Assembly: GCA_033812795.1 (NCBI GenBank)
Contig: JAPXSY010000003.1
Span: forward strand, 1 to 64,000
Length of the DNA: 64,000 nucleotides
Reading direction: 5' to 3'
Source: JAPXSY01 sp033812795
GTDB taxonomy: Bacteria > Verrucomicrobiota > Kiritimatiellia > RFP12 > UBA1067
The position numbers were made by a program, and so were the translations under genes. Positions 15,755-24,549 of the stretch are shown piece by piece. Numbering within the stretch: position 1 is the first letter of the stretch; each line of letters opens with the position of its first letter. The notes beneath the pieces are model-generated. The model was not told the origin of the DNA and did no database searches. It saw only the letters and a program-made list of their open reading frames with translations.

Positions 15755-18181
15755 ATGAATAAAGGCACCGCGCTATCGTACGTCTCCATGCTCTTCGCCA
15801 CCTTAGTGGCTTTCAACACCTTTGCACAGCGCTTCACGATTGAAAATCATGCGCTCCGTCGAACGCTGACTACAGAAGGAGGGGTTCTCCGGACCGAGGA
15901 GATCGAAAACAAGCTTAACAAGAGTGTCACTCCCTTGAGCCAGGCCCCCGAGTTCCGTCTACGCTTTTCCGAGGGCACGCACCGGCCGGAAACCGCCTTC
16001 ACACTCACCAGCGCCGATTTTGAACTCGCCACGATCAAGCAGGCGCCGCGCAAGGACTCGGAACCCTTGTCTTTTACCCTGCGGAACGCAAAGCATGGAA
16101 TCACGATAGCGGTCGCCTTTTCCGTGAATGCGACAGATGCCTTTTTGCACAAGCAACTGACCGTGACCAGCGGGAAGCCGATCACGCTGGAACGGATCGA
16201 CGTGGATGCGTTGACCCTCCCCGACGCCTACCAGCCCTATACGACGCGGGAGATCACCGCTCAGGCACCCGCCCGCTGGAGTCCCGGGCTTGGCCAGCCC
16301 TTGTATGGCGCAAAGAGCGCGACCTTCTGGGGTGTCGAGTTCCCGGCGGCGGACAACCTCGTCAACGAGAAGCTCCTCCTCTCCGGTTATCTCTGGGGTC
16401 GCCAACTCCAGGCAGGCGTGCCCTACAAGAGCTATCGTGCCGTCATGGGCGTGGCGGATGATCCGGCCTTTGTCAGCGACGCCTTCCGCGACTATATCAC
16501 GCAACGCCGGGTACGCCCCCTGCGCTTGCAGACGCAATTCAACTCCTGGTTCGACCGTGGCCGTGGCGTCAACAAGGAGAATTTCAAAGAGGCGGTCGAG
16601 AAGATTCACAAAGAACTGGTGGTGGAACGCGGATGCGCCCCGCTAAAGGCTTATGTTGTCGACGACGGCTGGCAGGATGTCCACGCGGACTGGTCCGGCA
16701 AAGTCTGGAAGGTGAACAGTAAATTCGACGCCGACTTCGCCTCCACCTTGGCGGTGATTCGCGAGGCGAAGTCCACACTTGGCCTCTGGCTGAGCCCCGG
16801 CTGCCTTTTCGGGGCCAGCGCACAGGTCGACAAGCTGAGGGGCCAAGGTTTTGAGGCGTTGGATGTCTGGATGTCCATGGCGGGCCCCAAATACATGCAG
16901 GCCCTTGAGGACCGCGTGCTCGAACTGACGAAACAGGGCGTCGGTTTCTTCAAGCTGGACGGCATCTTCGGCCACTTGAACAGGCGCACCTTTGAACTCA
17001 AGGGCGACAAATACGGGCTGCCAATCATGCCCCAACTCGGCATCGAAGGTTTCAAGTCTGACGACAAACGTCTTAATGACTCGAAGTATGACGAACTCAA
17101 GATTTACTATCTCACCGCCGGCACTGAACGCCTGATGGAGATCTTTAAGAAGCAGGCTGCGATCAATCCAGAGGTTTACATCGTCATCTCGAACGGCGCC
17201 TGGCTCAGTCCCTGGTGGCTGATGTATATTGACTCGGTTTGGATGATCAATGCCGGCGATGCCGCAGGCGGAAGTTCACGTACCGAAGAACTCGTCTACC
17301 GCGACAGTATCTATTACAAGATTTGGACGGAACAGAAGACACAGTTCCCCATCAGCGCACTTTTCAACCATGAGCCTAAAAAGACCGGGAGCAACGAGTC
17401 AAAAGAGGTCTTCCGCAAATACCTCTACATGAACCTCGCGAGGGGGACGGGATTCGTCGAACTCTACATCACGCCCCGTAACCTCGCCGCGTATGACTGG
17501 GACGTCATCGCCGAAGGCTTGCAATGGGTCAAGGAGGTCTTCCCCACATTCTCCAGGGCAAAGATGTTCGGGGGAGACCCCGGCAAGAGAGAGGTCTATG
17601 GATATACGGGCTGGCAGGGTGGGGTCGGCTATATCGCCCTCCATAACCCTTCTGAAGAGCCAAGTGATTTTGTCTGCCGCCTGGATCGTGCGTTCGGCTT
17701 ACAGCAGAGCGAGAGGCCAGAGCGCTTCATAGTGAGTTCGCCTCTCGAAGGCTCAACGCGCGGCCTGCCGGACAAGGTGCAGTACGGCGACACCATGACG
17801 ATCCGTCTGGAACCGCGTGAGATCCGCATCATCAACTTTGATGTGGCGTCCCGTGACTGGTCCGCATTGAAAACGTTGCAGACCCGCACCCAAGCCGACT
17901 ATGTCCCGCCACCGCCCAAACCTCAACCCAAGCCCATCCCTGTCGGGAATCATCCGTTGCTTGGCGTATGGGAATATCAACATAACGGGACGACCTACAC
18001 ACGCGAATTTGTTGCGGAAGGGAACTGCATCTTAAAGCAAGGCAACAACATCATCTGGACCAAGCCCGTCACGTCAAAAGATAAAAACACACTCATTGTT
18101 GACGATTGTTACACGCATCGGCTCCAGCCCGACGGCACACTGGTGATCGAGAACCATTACAAGGCGAAGCGTAAAAAATAA
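15755..18181 (+). CDS. Exported GH36-like (clan GH-D) glycosidase
   Basis: An 808-residue exported protein. A signal peptide (residues 1 to about 25, ending NTFAQ) precedes a beta-supersandwich domain (about 25-260) and a TIM barrel (about 265-600). The barrel has the alpha-galactosidase/raffinose-synthase hallmarks: FNSWFDRG, YVVDDGWQD near residue 302, GLWLSP, and FFKLDG with Asp402 as likely nucleophile. Asp502 in NAGDAAGG is a candidate acid/base. A beta domain follows, then a proline-rich linker (PPPPKPQPKPIP) and a C-terminal domain of about 65 residues (LLGVWEYQHNG onward) that looks like a small lipocalin-type barrel. It opens the exported glycosidase run and is likely to remove alpha-linked galactose or a related sugar. 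Confidence 0.75.
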   Translation: MNKGTALSYVSMLFATLVAFNTFAQRFTIENHALRRTLTTEGGVLRTEEIENKLNKSVTPLSQAPEFRLRFSEGTHRPETAFTLTSADFELATIKQAPRKDSEPLSFTLRNAKHGITIAVAFSVNATDAFLHKQLTVTSGKPITLERIDVDALTLPDAYQPYTTREITAQAPARWSPGLGQPLYGAKSATFWGVEFPAADNLVNEKLLLSGYLWGRQLQAGVPYKSYRAVMGVADDPAFVSDAFRDYITQRRVRPLRLQTQFNSWFDRGRGVNKENFKEAVEKIHKELVVERGCAPLKAYVVDDGWQDVHADWSGKVWKVNSKFDADFASTLAVIREAKSTLGLWLSPGCLFGASAQVDKLRGQGFEALDVWMSMAGPKYMQALEDRVLELTKQGVGFFKLDGIFGHLNRRTFELKGDKYGLPIMPQLGIEGFKSDDKRLNDSKYDELKIYYLTAGTERLMEIFKKQAAINPEVYIVISNGAWLSPWWLMYIDSVWMINAGDAAGGSSRTEELVYRDSIYYKIWTEQKTQFPISALFNHEPKKTGSNESKEVFRKYLYMNLARGTGFVELYITPRNLAAYDWDVIAEGLQWVKEVFPTFSRAKMFGGDPGKREVYGYTGWQGGVGYIALHNPSEEPSDFVCRLDRAFGLQQSERPERFIVSSPLEGSTRGLPDKVQYGDTMTIRLEPREIRIINFDVASRDWSALKTLQTRTQADYVPPPPKPQPKPIPVGNHPLLGVWEYQHNGTTYTREFVAEGNCILKQGNNIIWTKPVTSKDKNTLIVDDCYTHRLQPDGTLVIENHYKAKRKK

Positions 18182-18255
18182 ATCTGTTCTGAATACCATC
18201 ATGAACACAAACTTCGCGCCTGCGCGGGAGAAAAAAGGGCAGCTGAACTTTCAAC

Positions 18256-18285
18256 CGCAGATTGACGCAGATGGGCGCAGATTTT
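18256..18285. repeat. Three 10-base repeats CGCAGATNNN
   Basis: CGCAGATTGA, CGCAGATGGG and CGCAGATTTT in tandem in the 18182-18577 gap. GCAGAT-type short repeats are found in the gaps of many bacterial genomes. Nothing else in this 396-base gap is a supported gene. Confidence 0.65.
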
Positions 18286-18378
18286 GGGGGCCGGCTGAGT
18301 TTTGCACGAAACAGGCACGTCGCCGCTCCTCTGACCATGACGCATTCTTAACCTGACCGACGAATGCGAAATGCCGGA

Positions 18379-18413
18379 ATTTGCGTTTTTTTGACATTAT
18401 TTTTTGCGCAAAT
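18379..18413. promoter_or_regulatory. Inverted repeat around a TTGACA box
   Basis: ATTTGCG (18379-18385) and CGCAAAT (18407-18413) flank a perfect TTGACA (18391-18396) set in T-rich sequence. It could be an operator-covered -35, but no good -10 lies 16-18 bases on, so a promoter is not established. The TTGCGCA motif also appears in the dyad at 14123-14151. Confidence 0.3.
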
Positions 18414-18577
18414 CTGACTTCCGTAAAACAGGTCGGGAGCGTATAGTGGTAATGTTAAGAACAGGTCCGGGTCAAAGCAGAACGGGAGGTCGCCTTGTGA
18501 ACGCTCCGCACCGGTTCCTTTCATAAAAGCAACGTGAATGCGGCCCGCCGCATCCCGAAATGAGGAGGCCAAAGACA

Positions 18578-19258
18578 ATGAGGATCGAACGTATCATGCA
18601 GGTATGTTTGCTGTCCCTGCCCTTGTTGGGGGCCGGCCCGTTGATCGCCGCGCCGTATGCGTCCGCGACGGGGCGGGTTGATGCTGCCGTGTCCGCGCGG
18701 CGGTGGCAGGCCGTCCACGACCGGACCACAACGCTCCGCTGGGCGTATCCCGACGGCGCGGCGTCCGCAACGGTTGCGATCACGAATCTTTCCGGATGCG
18801 AGGTGCTCCGGCAGACGTTCACGCCGCCTGCGGTGACATGTGTCTGGACGGTTTGCTCGAATGAGGTGGTGACGGCGGACGATTATTTCACTGTGACGGT
18901 ATCGTTTGACGTCGGCGACGCCCTCGTTGCCGGCGTCGCCCTGTTGAAGAGTTCCTTCGGTGGGGGCGCGACGGTCGTGCCGGAGGGCGACAGGAGGTGG
19001 GGGCGCGTGGGCGATACGGCGCTCATCCCCTATGACGCCGCGTGGCTCGACGCGGAAACGGCGGCGTTCTCGCTGGCGCGGCGCGACGGGCAGAAGTCGA
19101 CCCTCGAACCGGATTGCACGGTGGGGTGGTACGGTTGGTACGCCAAAGCTTGGGGCACAGGCTGGTTTGACCTCTCGCTTTCCGCCACTGGTACGGAAGA
19201 TGTGCTTTCCGCCGCCGTGCGGCGGGTTCCGCCCGGCGGGATAGTTCTGATCGAGTGA
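18578..19258 (+). CDS. Exported beta-sandwich protein, unknown
   Basis: A 226-residue exported protein. The start at 18578 has AGGAGG about nine bases upstream and opens a signal peptide (VCLLSLPLLGAGPLIAA). The mature part is rich in beta-strand patterns (TTTLRWAYPDGAASATVAI; DDYFTVTVSF), suggesting one or two immunoglobulin/fibronectin-like modules; the second half ends LSAAVRRVPPGGIVLIE. It contains few Cys and no catalytic motif I recognise. Fifty-five bases separate it from the SUMF1-family gene, whose N-terminal 100 residues have a similar beta-rich character, so the two may act as a pair. Function unknown. Confidence 0.6.
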   Translation: MRIERIMQVCLLSLPLLGAGPLIAAPYASATGRVDAAVSARRWQAVHDRTTTLRWAYPDGAASATVAITNLSGCEVLRQTFTPPAVTCVWTVCSNEVVTADDYFTVTVSFDVGDALVAGVALLKSSFGGGATVVPEGDRRWGRVGDTALIPYDAAWLDAETAAFSLARRDGQKSTLEPDCTVGWYGWYAKAWGTGWFDLSLSATGTEDVLSAAVRRVPPGGIVLIE

Positions 19259-19313
19259 AAACGCGAAAGAAAGTCCACAAACGATTCCAGCACAGCCAAA
19301 TCAGGAGATAATC

Positions 19314-20576
19314 ATGAAAACCAAAACCCTCTCTATTCTCGTTTCGATTAGCATACTTGGCGCGGCGTTCGCCGTCGACGTCAGGGATGTCACACTCCAG
19401 CAACGGTGGCCGTGGAGCCGCCTCATCGATGTCGAATTCGTCATCGACGGCGAAGCGGGCGGCAACATGCGCTACGATGTGGCGCTCGAAGCGAAAAACG
19501 GCAGCGATGTTCTGGCCGTGCCGACAGCGGCGATCACAGGTTCCTTGAGTGCGCTTGAGAATGGCCTACACAAGATCACAATCGATCCGGTCGCCGCCGG
19601 TTTCCCGAACGACGTGTTGACGCATTTCACGGTGACGCTTTCTGCCACGCCGTCTCCCTCCTACATGATCATCAACCTTGTGACGGGAGCGAAAACCTAC
19701 CGCTACGACTGGTCTGACACCACATGGTGTAACACGGATGAGTACAAAACGACGAATATGGTGTTCCGCCACATTTGCAAAGGCGCGTTCTATCTGGGTG
19801 CCGCCGATACGAACAGCCCCTTTCTGTTGCCGAGCGACCCCAAGAACCACAACGACATGCCGGCGCACCGGGTGCATGTGTCGTCCGATTTCTACATCGC
19901 CGTTTTCGAGACGACTCAAAAGCAATACGAGACGCTGATGGGCGACAACCCGTCCACCTGGGCGCACGAGGACACCCGCCCTGTCGAAACCGTGCCGTTG
20001 ATCTCGAAAATGCGTTGGTGCACATACCCGAGCGCACTCAACAGCACACAGTTCTCGTCCGAGGCGCTGGATACGCGGGGATTCACGGGAAAACTGTCGA
20101 ATTTGGCTTCCGTCAAGGCCGATCTGCCCTGGGAATATCAGTGGGAGTATGCGGCGCGTGCGGGAACACAATGGCCGTATTTTATGGAAAACGTCTACCA
20201 GAACAATTCGGCCGAAATGGTGAAATATATGCGTTATCGGGGAAATTGCCCAAACACGACCGACACCACGCTCGGCAGTGCATCTGGTGGGACGGCGACG
20301 GTGGGTGCCTACCTTCCAAACGCATGGGGTCTTTACGATGTCTGCGGAAATGTGTTCGAAGCTTGTTTGGATGGGTATCTGAGTACCTTTGACGCATCGA
20401 TGCCCGAGGCGACAGACGAATTCGTCGCGATGAACCTAGGGTATAGCAAGCGTGTCTTTAAAGGCGGTGGTTACAACAGTGACCATAAGTGGACGCGTTG
20501 CGCAACGCGAGCTGATGTGTCGGGTGACAATAGCAATAAGGAGTCGGGTTTCCGTGTGGTCGTGAAATACGAATAA
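19314..20576 (+). CDS. Exported SUMF1/FGE-family protein
   Basis: A 420-residue exported protein: signal peptide (residues 1-20, ILGAAFA), a beta-sandwich module (VRDVTLQQRWPWSRLIDVEF to about residue 115), then a formylglycine-generating-enzyme fold (about 150-420). The SUMF1 landmarks are in order: FYLGAAD, HRVHVSSDFYIAVFETTQKQ, LPWEYQWEYAARAG, NAWGLYDVCGNVFEACLD, and the C-terminal ESGFRVVV. True sulfatase-maturing FGEs act on nascent sulfatases using paired Cys or copper. No sulfatase is in the window, so this is more probably one of the many exported SUMF1 relatives with another role, such as C-type-lectin-fold binding. AGGAGA precedes the ATG. Confidence 0.8.
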   Translation: MKTKTLSILVSISILGAAFAVDVRDVTLQQRWPWSRLIDVEFVIDGEAGGNMRYDVALEAKNGSDVLAVPTAAITGSLSALENGLHKITIDPVAAGFPNDVLTHFTVTLSATPSPSYMIINLVTGAKTYRYDWSDTTWCNTDEYKTTNMVFRHICKGAFYLGAADTNSPFLLPSDPKNHNDMPAHRVHVSSDFYIAVFETTQKQYETLMGDNPSTWAHEDTRPVETVPLISKMRWCTYPSALNSTQFSSEALDTRGFTGKLSNLASVKADLPWEYQWEYAARAGTQWPYFMENVYQNNSAEMVKYMRYRGNCPNTTDTTLGSASGGTATVGAYLPNAWGLYDVCGNVFEACLDGYLSTFDASMPEATDEFVAMNLGYSKRVFKGGGYNSDHKWTRCATRADVSGDNSNKESGFRVVVKYE

Positions 20577-20594
20577 GAAAAGAACGGGATTGAA

Positions 20595-21929
20595 ATGACG
20601 ACAAGGCGACAGTTCATGGTCATGGGAGCAGCGACGCCGTTGGTGGTGGCGTTTTCCGCGAAGGCCGCGTCCCCCGCAGGGTCGCGGCCGATGCCGACAC
20701 CCGAACAGGTGGCTTGGCACGATGCGGAGATCGGCATGTTCTTCCACTGGGACATTCACGTCCAGCGCCACACGGTCGACGGCAAGCCGCGTGCGCTTCC
20801 GGAGGGTACAACTAACGTCCCCGCGTCCTTCTTCAATCCGGAACGGCTTGATACGGATCAATGGATGGAAGCGGTGAAGGCGCTGGGTGCGAAATATGCG
20901 ATTCTTACCGCCAAGCACGGCAGCGGATTCATGCACTGGCAGTCAAACGCCTACGATTACGGGATGCGTCAGGCGGCGTATCGCGACGGCAGGGGCGACG
21001 TGGTGAAGATGTTCGTGGAATCGTGCCGCAAGGCCGGCATCAAGCCCGGGCTCTACCTCTCGTTCGACAACAACCACTATATGCGTGTGGGGCGGTTCAA
21101 GGCGAAGGATGCGGAGGCCCTCGCAAACTATAAGCGCGTCTGCGTGCAGATGGCGTCCGAGGTGTGGGGAAACTACGGCGATCTGTTTGAAATCTGGATT
21201 GACGGAGGCCTGCCGCCAAAGGAATGGGATCTTGATCTCCGTCCGCTCATCGAACGATACCAGCCCAGAACAATTGTCTTTGGCGCGGACAAGGTGCGTC
21301 ATCCGCTGACGTGGGCGGAGAACGAAGAAGGGTTCGCGCGTTATCCGGCTTGGAGTGTCCGGAACGGCATCTGGTGCCCCACAGAGTGTCCTGTGCCGCT
21401 GCAGCGCCACTACAAATGGTTCTGGACGCCGGGCTGTCAGGCGTTCAACCGGTCATACGAAGAGCTGGTGGCGATGTATTACCATACGGTGGGACGCAAC
21501 GCGAATCTGCTGTTGGGTGCGACACCGGGGCCGGACGGGGCGATCCCGCAGCACGACATCGATCTGTACACGGCGGTCGGAAAGGGCATTAACGCACGGT
21601 TCGGCAAGCCGATAGGAACCGTGTCCGGTGAGGGGGATTCCGTAACGCTGACATTGCCGACCGTTTCTGAAGTCAATCAGATGTCTGTTCGTGAAGACAT
21701 CGGGCGCGGTGGCGAACGCATCCGCGCCTATCTGGTGGAAGGACACATGCCCGATGGCGCCTGGATGCCGCTATGCGCAGGGACGAGCGTGGGGCATTGC
21801 CGGATCGACATGTTCGAAAAGACGGCCGTCTCGGCGTTGCGCCTCACCGCGCTTAGGTCGGACGACAAACCGCTCATCCGCGATTTTAAGGCTTATTATG
21901 TGGATGATTGGCGCCCGGTGATTGTTTAG
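20595..21929 (+). CDS. GH29 alpha-L-fucosidase, Tat-exported
   Basis: A 444-residue glycosidase of family GH29, removing alpha-L-fucose from glycans or glycoconjugates. The N-terminus is a Tat signal (TTRRQFMVMGAATPLVVAFSA). The barrel shows HDAEIGMFFHWD, KYAILTAKHGSGFMHWQS (the conserved KHHDGF-type loop, here KHGSGF), and EIWIDGG with Asp203 as likely nucleophile. NANLLLGATPGPDGAIP is the usual GH29 C-terminal barrel segment. The KHHDGF histidine next to the Asp is changed (KHGSGF), which may alter specificity, as in exo-acting or galactosidase-like GH29 members. Residues about 330-444 form a beta-sandwich. Located 18 bases after the SUMF1-family gene. Confidence 0.85.
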   Translation: MTTRRQFMVMGAATPLVVAFSAKAASPAGSRPMPTPEQVAWHDAEIGMFFHWDIHVQRHTVDGKPRALPEGTTNVPASFFNPERLDTDQWMEAVKALGAKYAILTAKHGSGFMHWQSNAYDYGMRQAAYRDGRGDVVKMFVESCRKAGIKPGLYLSFDNNHYMRVGRFKAKDAEALANYKRVCVQMASEVWGNYGDLFEIWIDGGLPPKEWDLDLRPLIERYQPRTIVFGADKVRHPLTWAENEEGFARYPAWSVRNGIWCPTECPVPLQRHYKWFWTPGCQAFNRSYEELVAMYYHTVGRNANLLLGATPGPDGAIPQHDIDLYTAVGKGINARFGKPIGTVSGEGDSVTLTLPTVSEVNQMSVREDIGRGGERIRAYLVEGHMPDGAWMPLCAGTSVGHCRIDMFEKTAVSALRLTALRSDDKPLIRDFKAYYVDDWRPVIV

Positions 21930-22113
21930 TCTGGCACCGGAAGCCCGAAGAACACGATGACGATGAGGGCTGCTCTGTTGAATAGAGTGATATGAGGAAG
22001 AGCGACACGTAATGAAGAAGTTGGGGCTTATACGACATGCAGCCAGGCTGCTCCGTTCTGCGGAACTCAGAGCCGGCAATGCGGCTTTCTGACGAAGATC
22101 CGGCGAGGAGAAA

Positions 22114-24528
22114 ATGAACAGGTTGTTTTTCGCTGGAATTACCGCCGTACTGTTGACACTGTGTGTCGAGGCGGCACCGGTGCAGATCGCGGCCGTGGAC
22201 TGCACGCGCGAATTCCCGACAAACCTCTATTTCGCCTGTGGCGACGTGGTGGTGACGAACGGCCCTGCCGGGCGTTACCGCGAGACAGCGCCGACGGAGG
22301 CCTCGCGGTTCGGTTACCGTTTCACGGTGCGCCATCCGGGGCGTCCACATCTTTTCGTGGTGCGCTATCCGGACGACAAGACACGCTGCATGGCGATTTC
22401 TGACGGCACGGCATACGATATGAGTGTGGGCGTGTTCACGGGTGCCGCGAAGATCGGTAACCACGGCCGAGATTATTCCGGACTCGCCCAGCCGTTTTCG
22501 AACACGATGGTCGAACAGCGGAACATTTTCTGGCCGCGCTGGACGGATGCCTCGATCGTGTTCGCCAACACGACGCCGGGGCAGCCCGCCGCAGTCGCGT
22601 CGTTCGCGATTTTCGAGTTGGACGGGCAGGACATATCGCCGCTGGACATCCCGAAAGCGGTCTTCCCACGTCGCTCCTTCGGCGTGAGCTTTGAGGACCC
22701 GTGCAGCCACGGGGCCGATTTCGGAGCCGCGACGTATGCCGATTGGCTTGACCGTGCCGTGCGGTGCATGAAGCATCAGGGACAAAACCGGCTCATCTAC
22801 CCGCTTGTCTGGTACCACGGGCCGCTTTATCCTTCGGCGATCGATACGGCGCATTACTTTGAGTGGTCCGTGCCGTCGCCGGTGGATCGTAAAATCTACA
22901 TTCGCTGGACGTCGCATCCGGCGGATTGGCCCGAGATGTTGCTGACGCGTTTCGACCGGGAGGGGTTCGAATTCATCGCGCAAATCTGCCTGCTCCGCTA
23001 TGGAAGCCTCATGGAACGCATGAACACGGATGCCGCCGCCGTGGCGGCCGGCGCTGACACGGTCTGCAATGTTTGGAACGATGGCGTTGTGCAGGCCGGA
23101 GCGGGCGACTGGACCGGCGAGTACAACGTGAACAATTTCGCGGTGCAGTGTGCCATTCGGGAAAAAGGGAAAAGCTGGGGAAACGCGCCCCTTCAATATG
23201 GAGAAAAGATCGGCGGCGACATGCGGCGCGGCCCGATCTTCAATCCGGCCCACCCGGAGGTGCGGGCGGCCGTGTTGCGTAACGTACGTGAAATCGCCGA
23301 ACGTTATGCGCGGCACCGTTCGTTCAAAGGGTTAAAAATCTTCACCTACGGCAGTTCATTTCTCGCGTGGCCCTCTCTCGCATGCGGCTACGACGACGTG
23401 TCCATCGCACGGTTCGAAAAAGAAACAGGCTGTGTAGTGGATGCGCCGAAGGCGGGCGCGGAGCGGTTCATGGCGCGTTACAAGACGCTCACGGCACCGC
23501 CGCTTCGGCGTGTGTGGATCGACTGGCGTTGCCGCGTGGTGGCGGATCTCGTGCGTGACATCCAGTGCACGCTCCGCAACGTCCGTCCGGATCTGGAGTT
23601 TACAGTGCAGCTTAATCGGGCTCGCGAGTGTGGTGTGGACCCAACCCTCTGGCGCGGCATCGGCGTGCCGGATGTCGTTGGTTTCGGCGGTGTATCCCCT
23701 TGCGCGCACAAGATCAAGCCGGACGTGGATATGCGCGATATCTCCGATGTGAACATCTACAACACCTGGATTGAACGCTGGGGCAAGCATACGTGGTGGC
23801 GTTGCGCACCGGGTGAACCCGTACCGCTCAGCATGGCGTTTCTTCTCGGACAACCGGCCGAAGGCATATGCCGGATGGGGTCGTCCTTTGAGCCCGACGG
23901 ATTTTGGTGGCCTGACGCACAGATGCGCATCACGCCGGCTTTTTCGGGCGGTGTCCACTATATGCGTCATTTCGCGAATGCCGTCGCGACATGCGACGCG
24001 TTCACGCTTGTGCGCGGGGGGCTCACGTTCGACCGGGCGCACGCGGATCTGCTGCGCCCGTTCGCCCGCGCGTTCCGCGCCCTGCCGCGCGTGAAGTTCG
24101 AAACACTCGCGGGCACGGCGTGCGGCAACGCGGTCGTGCGCACGCAGAAGGCCGAGGGTGCGCGGTGGCTCTATCTGGTGAACCGTGAATACGTGCCGTG
24201 CGACGTGACCCTGCGCGTGGAGCATCCGCGCGACGGGTTGGAGAACGGTTGTGATGCCGTCCGTCCCGCCGCTGAATGGAAAATCCATCTGGAGCCCTAT
24301 GCGTTGCGCAGTTTCGCTTTCCCGTCCGAGTGTTCGTTTGCATGGACGGCTACGGACGTGCCGCCGACGTTCGCAAGCGATCTGGAAAAACGCGCCGCAA
24401 CCGCGTTGACGGCATGTGCGGATTCCGCCGATGCGCGGGACAAAGCGTATGTTGCCGAGGTACGCGGGCTTTTGTCAGCGCGTGACTGGCCTGTTTTGCG
24501 ATGCGCTTTGGAGCGTCGCCAGTTCTGA
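22114..24528 (+). CDS. Exported TIM-barrel glycoside hydrolase-like protein
   Basis: An 804-residue exported protein I cannot place in a numbered family. GGCGAGGAG lies just upstream; the signal peptide ends LCVEAAP. An N-terminal beta-sandwich (about 20-185; RYRETAPTEASRFGYRFTV) precedes a probable (beta/alpha)8 barrel (about 190-640) with SFEDPCSHGADFG, QNRLIYPLVWYHGP, FEFIAQICLL, FKGLKIFTYGSSFLAWPS and LEFTVQLNRARE. The tail (about 650-780) reads like a glycosidase C-terminal beta domain (ARWLYLVNREYVPCDVTLRV). Such GHL-type proteins of PVC bacteria have no proven substrate. Its place between the fucosidase and a GH39-like gene supports glycan breakdown. Confidence 0.6.
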   Translation: MNRLFFAGITAVLLTLCVEAAPVQIAAVDCTREFPTNLYFACGDVVVTNGPAGRYRETAPTEASRFGYRFTVRHPGRPHLFVVRYPDDKTRCMAISDGTAYDMSVGVFTGAAKIGNHGRDYSGLAQPFSNTMVEQRNIFWPRWTDASIVFANTTPGQPAAVASFAIFELDGQDISPLDIPKAVFPRRSFGVSFEDPCSHGADFGAATYADWLDRAVRCMKHQGQNRLIYPLVWYHGPLYPSAIDTAHYFEWSVPSPVDRKIYIRWTSHPADWPEMLLTRFDREGFEFIAQICLLRYGSLMERMNTDAAAVAAGADTVCNVWNDGVVQAGAGDWTGEYNVNNFAVQCAIREKGKSWGNAPLQYGEKIGGDMRRGPIFNPAHPEVRAAVLRNVREIAERYARHRSFKGLKIFTYGSSFLAWPSLACGYDDVSIARFEKETGCVVDAPKAGAERFMARYKTLTAPPLRRVWIDWRCRVVADLVRDIQCTLRNVRPDLEFTVQLNRARECGVDPTLWRGIGVPDVVGFGGVSPCAHKIKPDVDMRDISDVNIYNTWIERWGKHTWWRCAPGEPVPLSMAFLLGQPAEGICRMGSSFEPDGFWWPDAQMRITPAFSGGVHYMRHFANAVATCDAFTLVRGGLTFDRAHADLLRPFARAFRALPRVKFETLAGTACGNAVVRTQKAEGARWLYLVNREYVPCDVTLRVEHPRDGLENGCDAVRPAAEWKIHLEPYALRSFAFPSECSFAWTATDVPPTFASDLEKRAATALTACADSADARDKAYVAEVRGLLSARDWPVLRCALERRQF

Positions 24529-24549
24529 TAAAAAAGGAAGGACACGACA

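Noticed and set aside
19314..20576. Sulfatase-activating FGE
   Set aside because: Fold agrees, but no sulfatase is encoded in the window and the catalytic cysteine pattern is not evident.
22012..22092. 26-residue open frame starting MKKLGLIRHAARLL
   Set aside because: No ribosome site or known family; possibly a leader peptide but nothing supports it.
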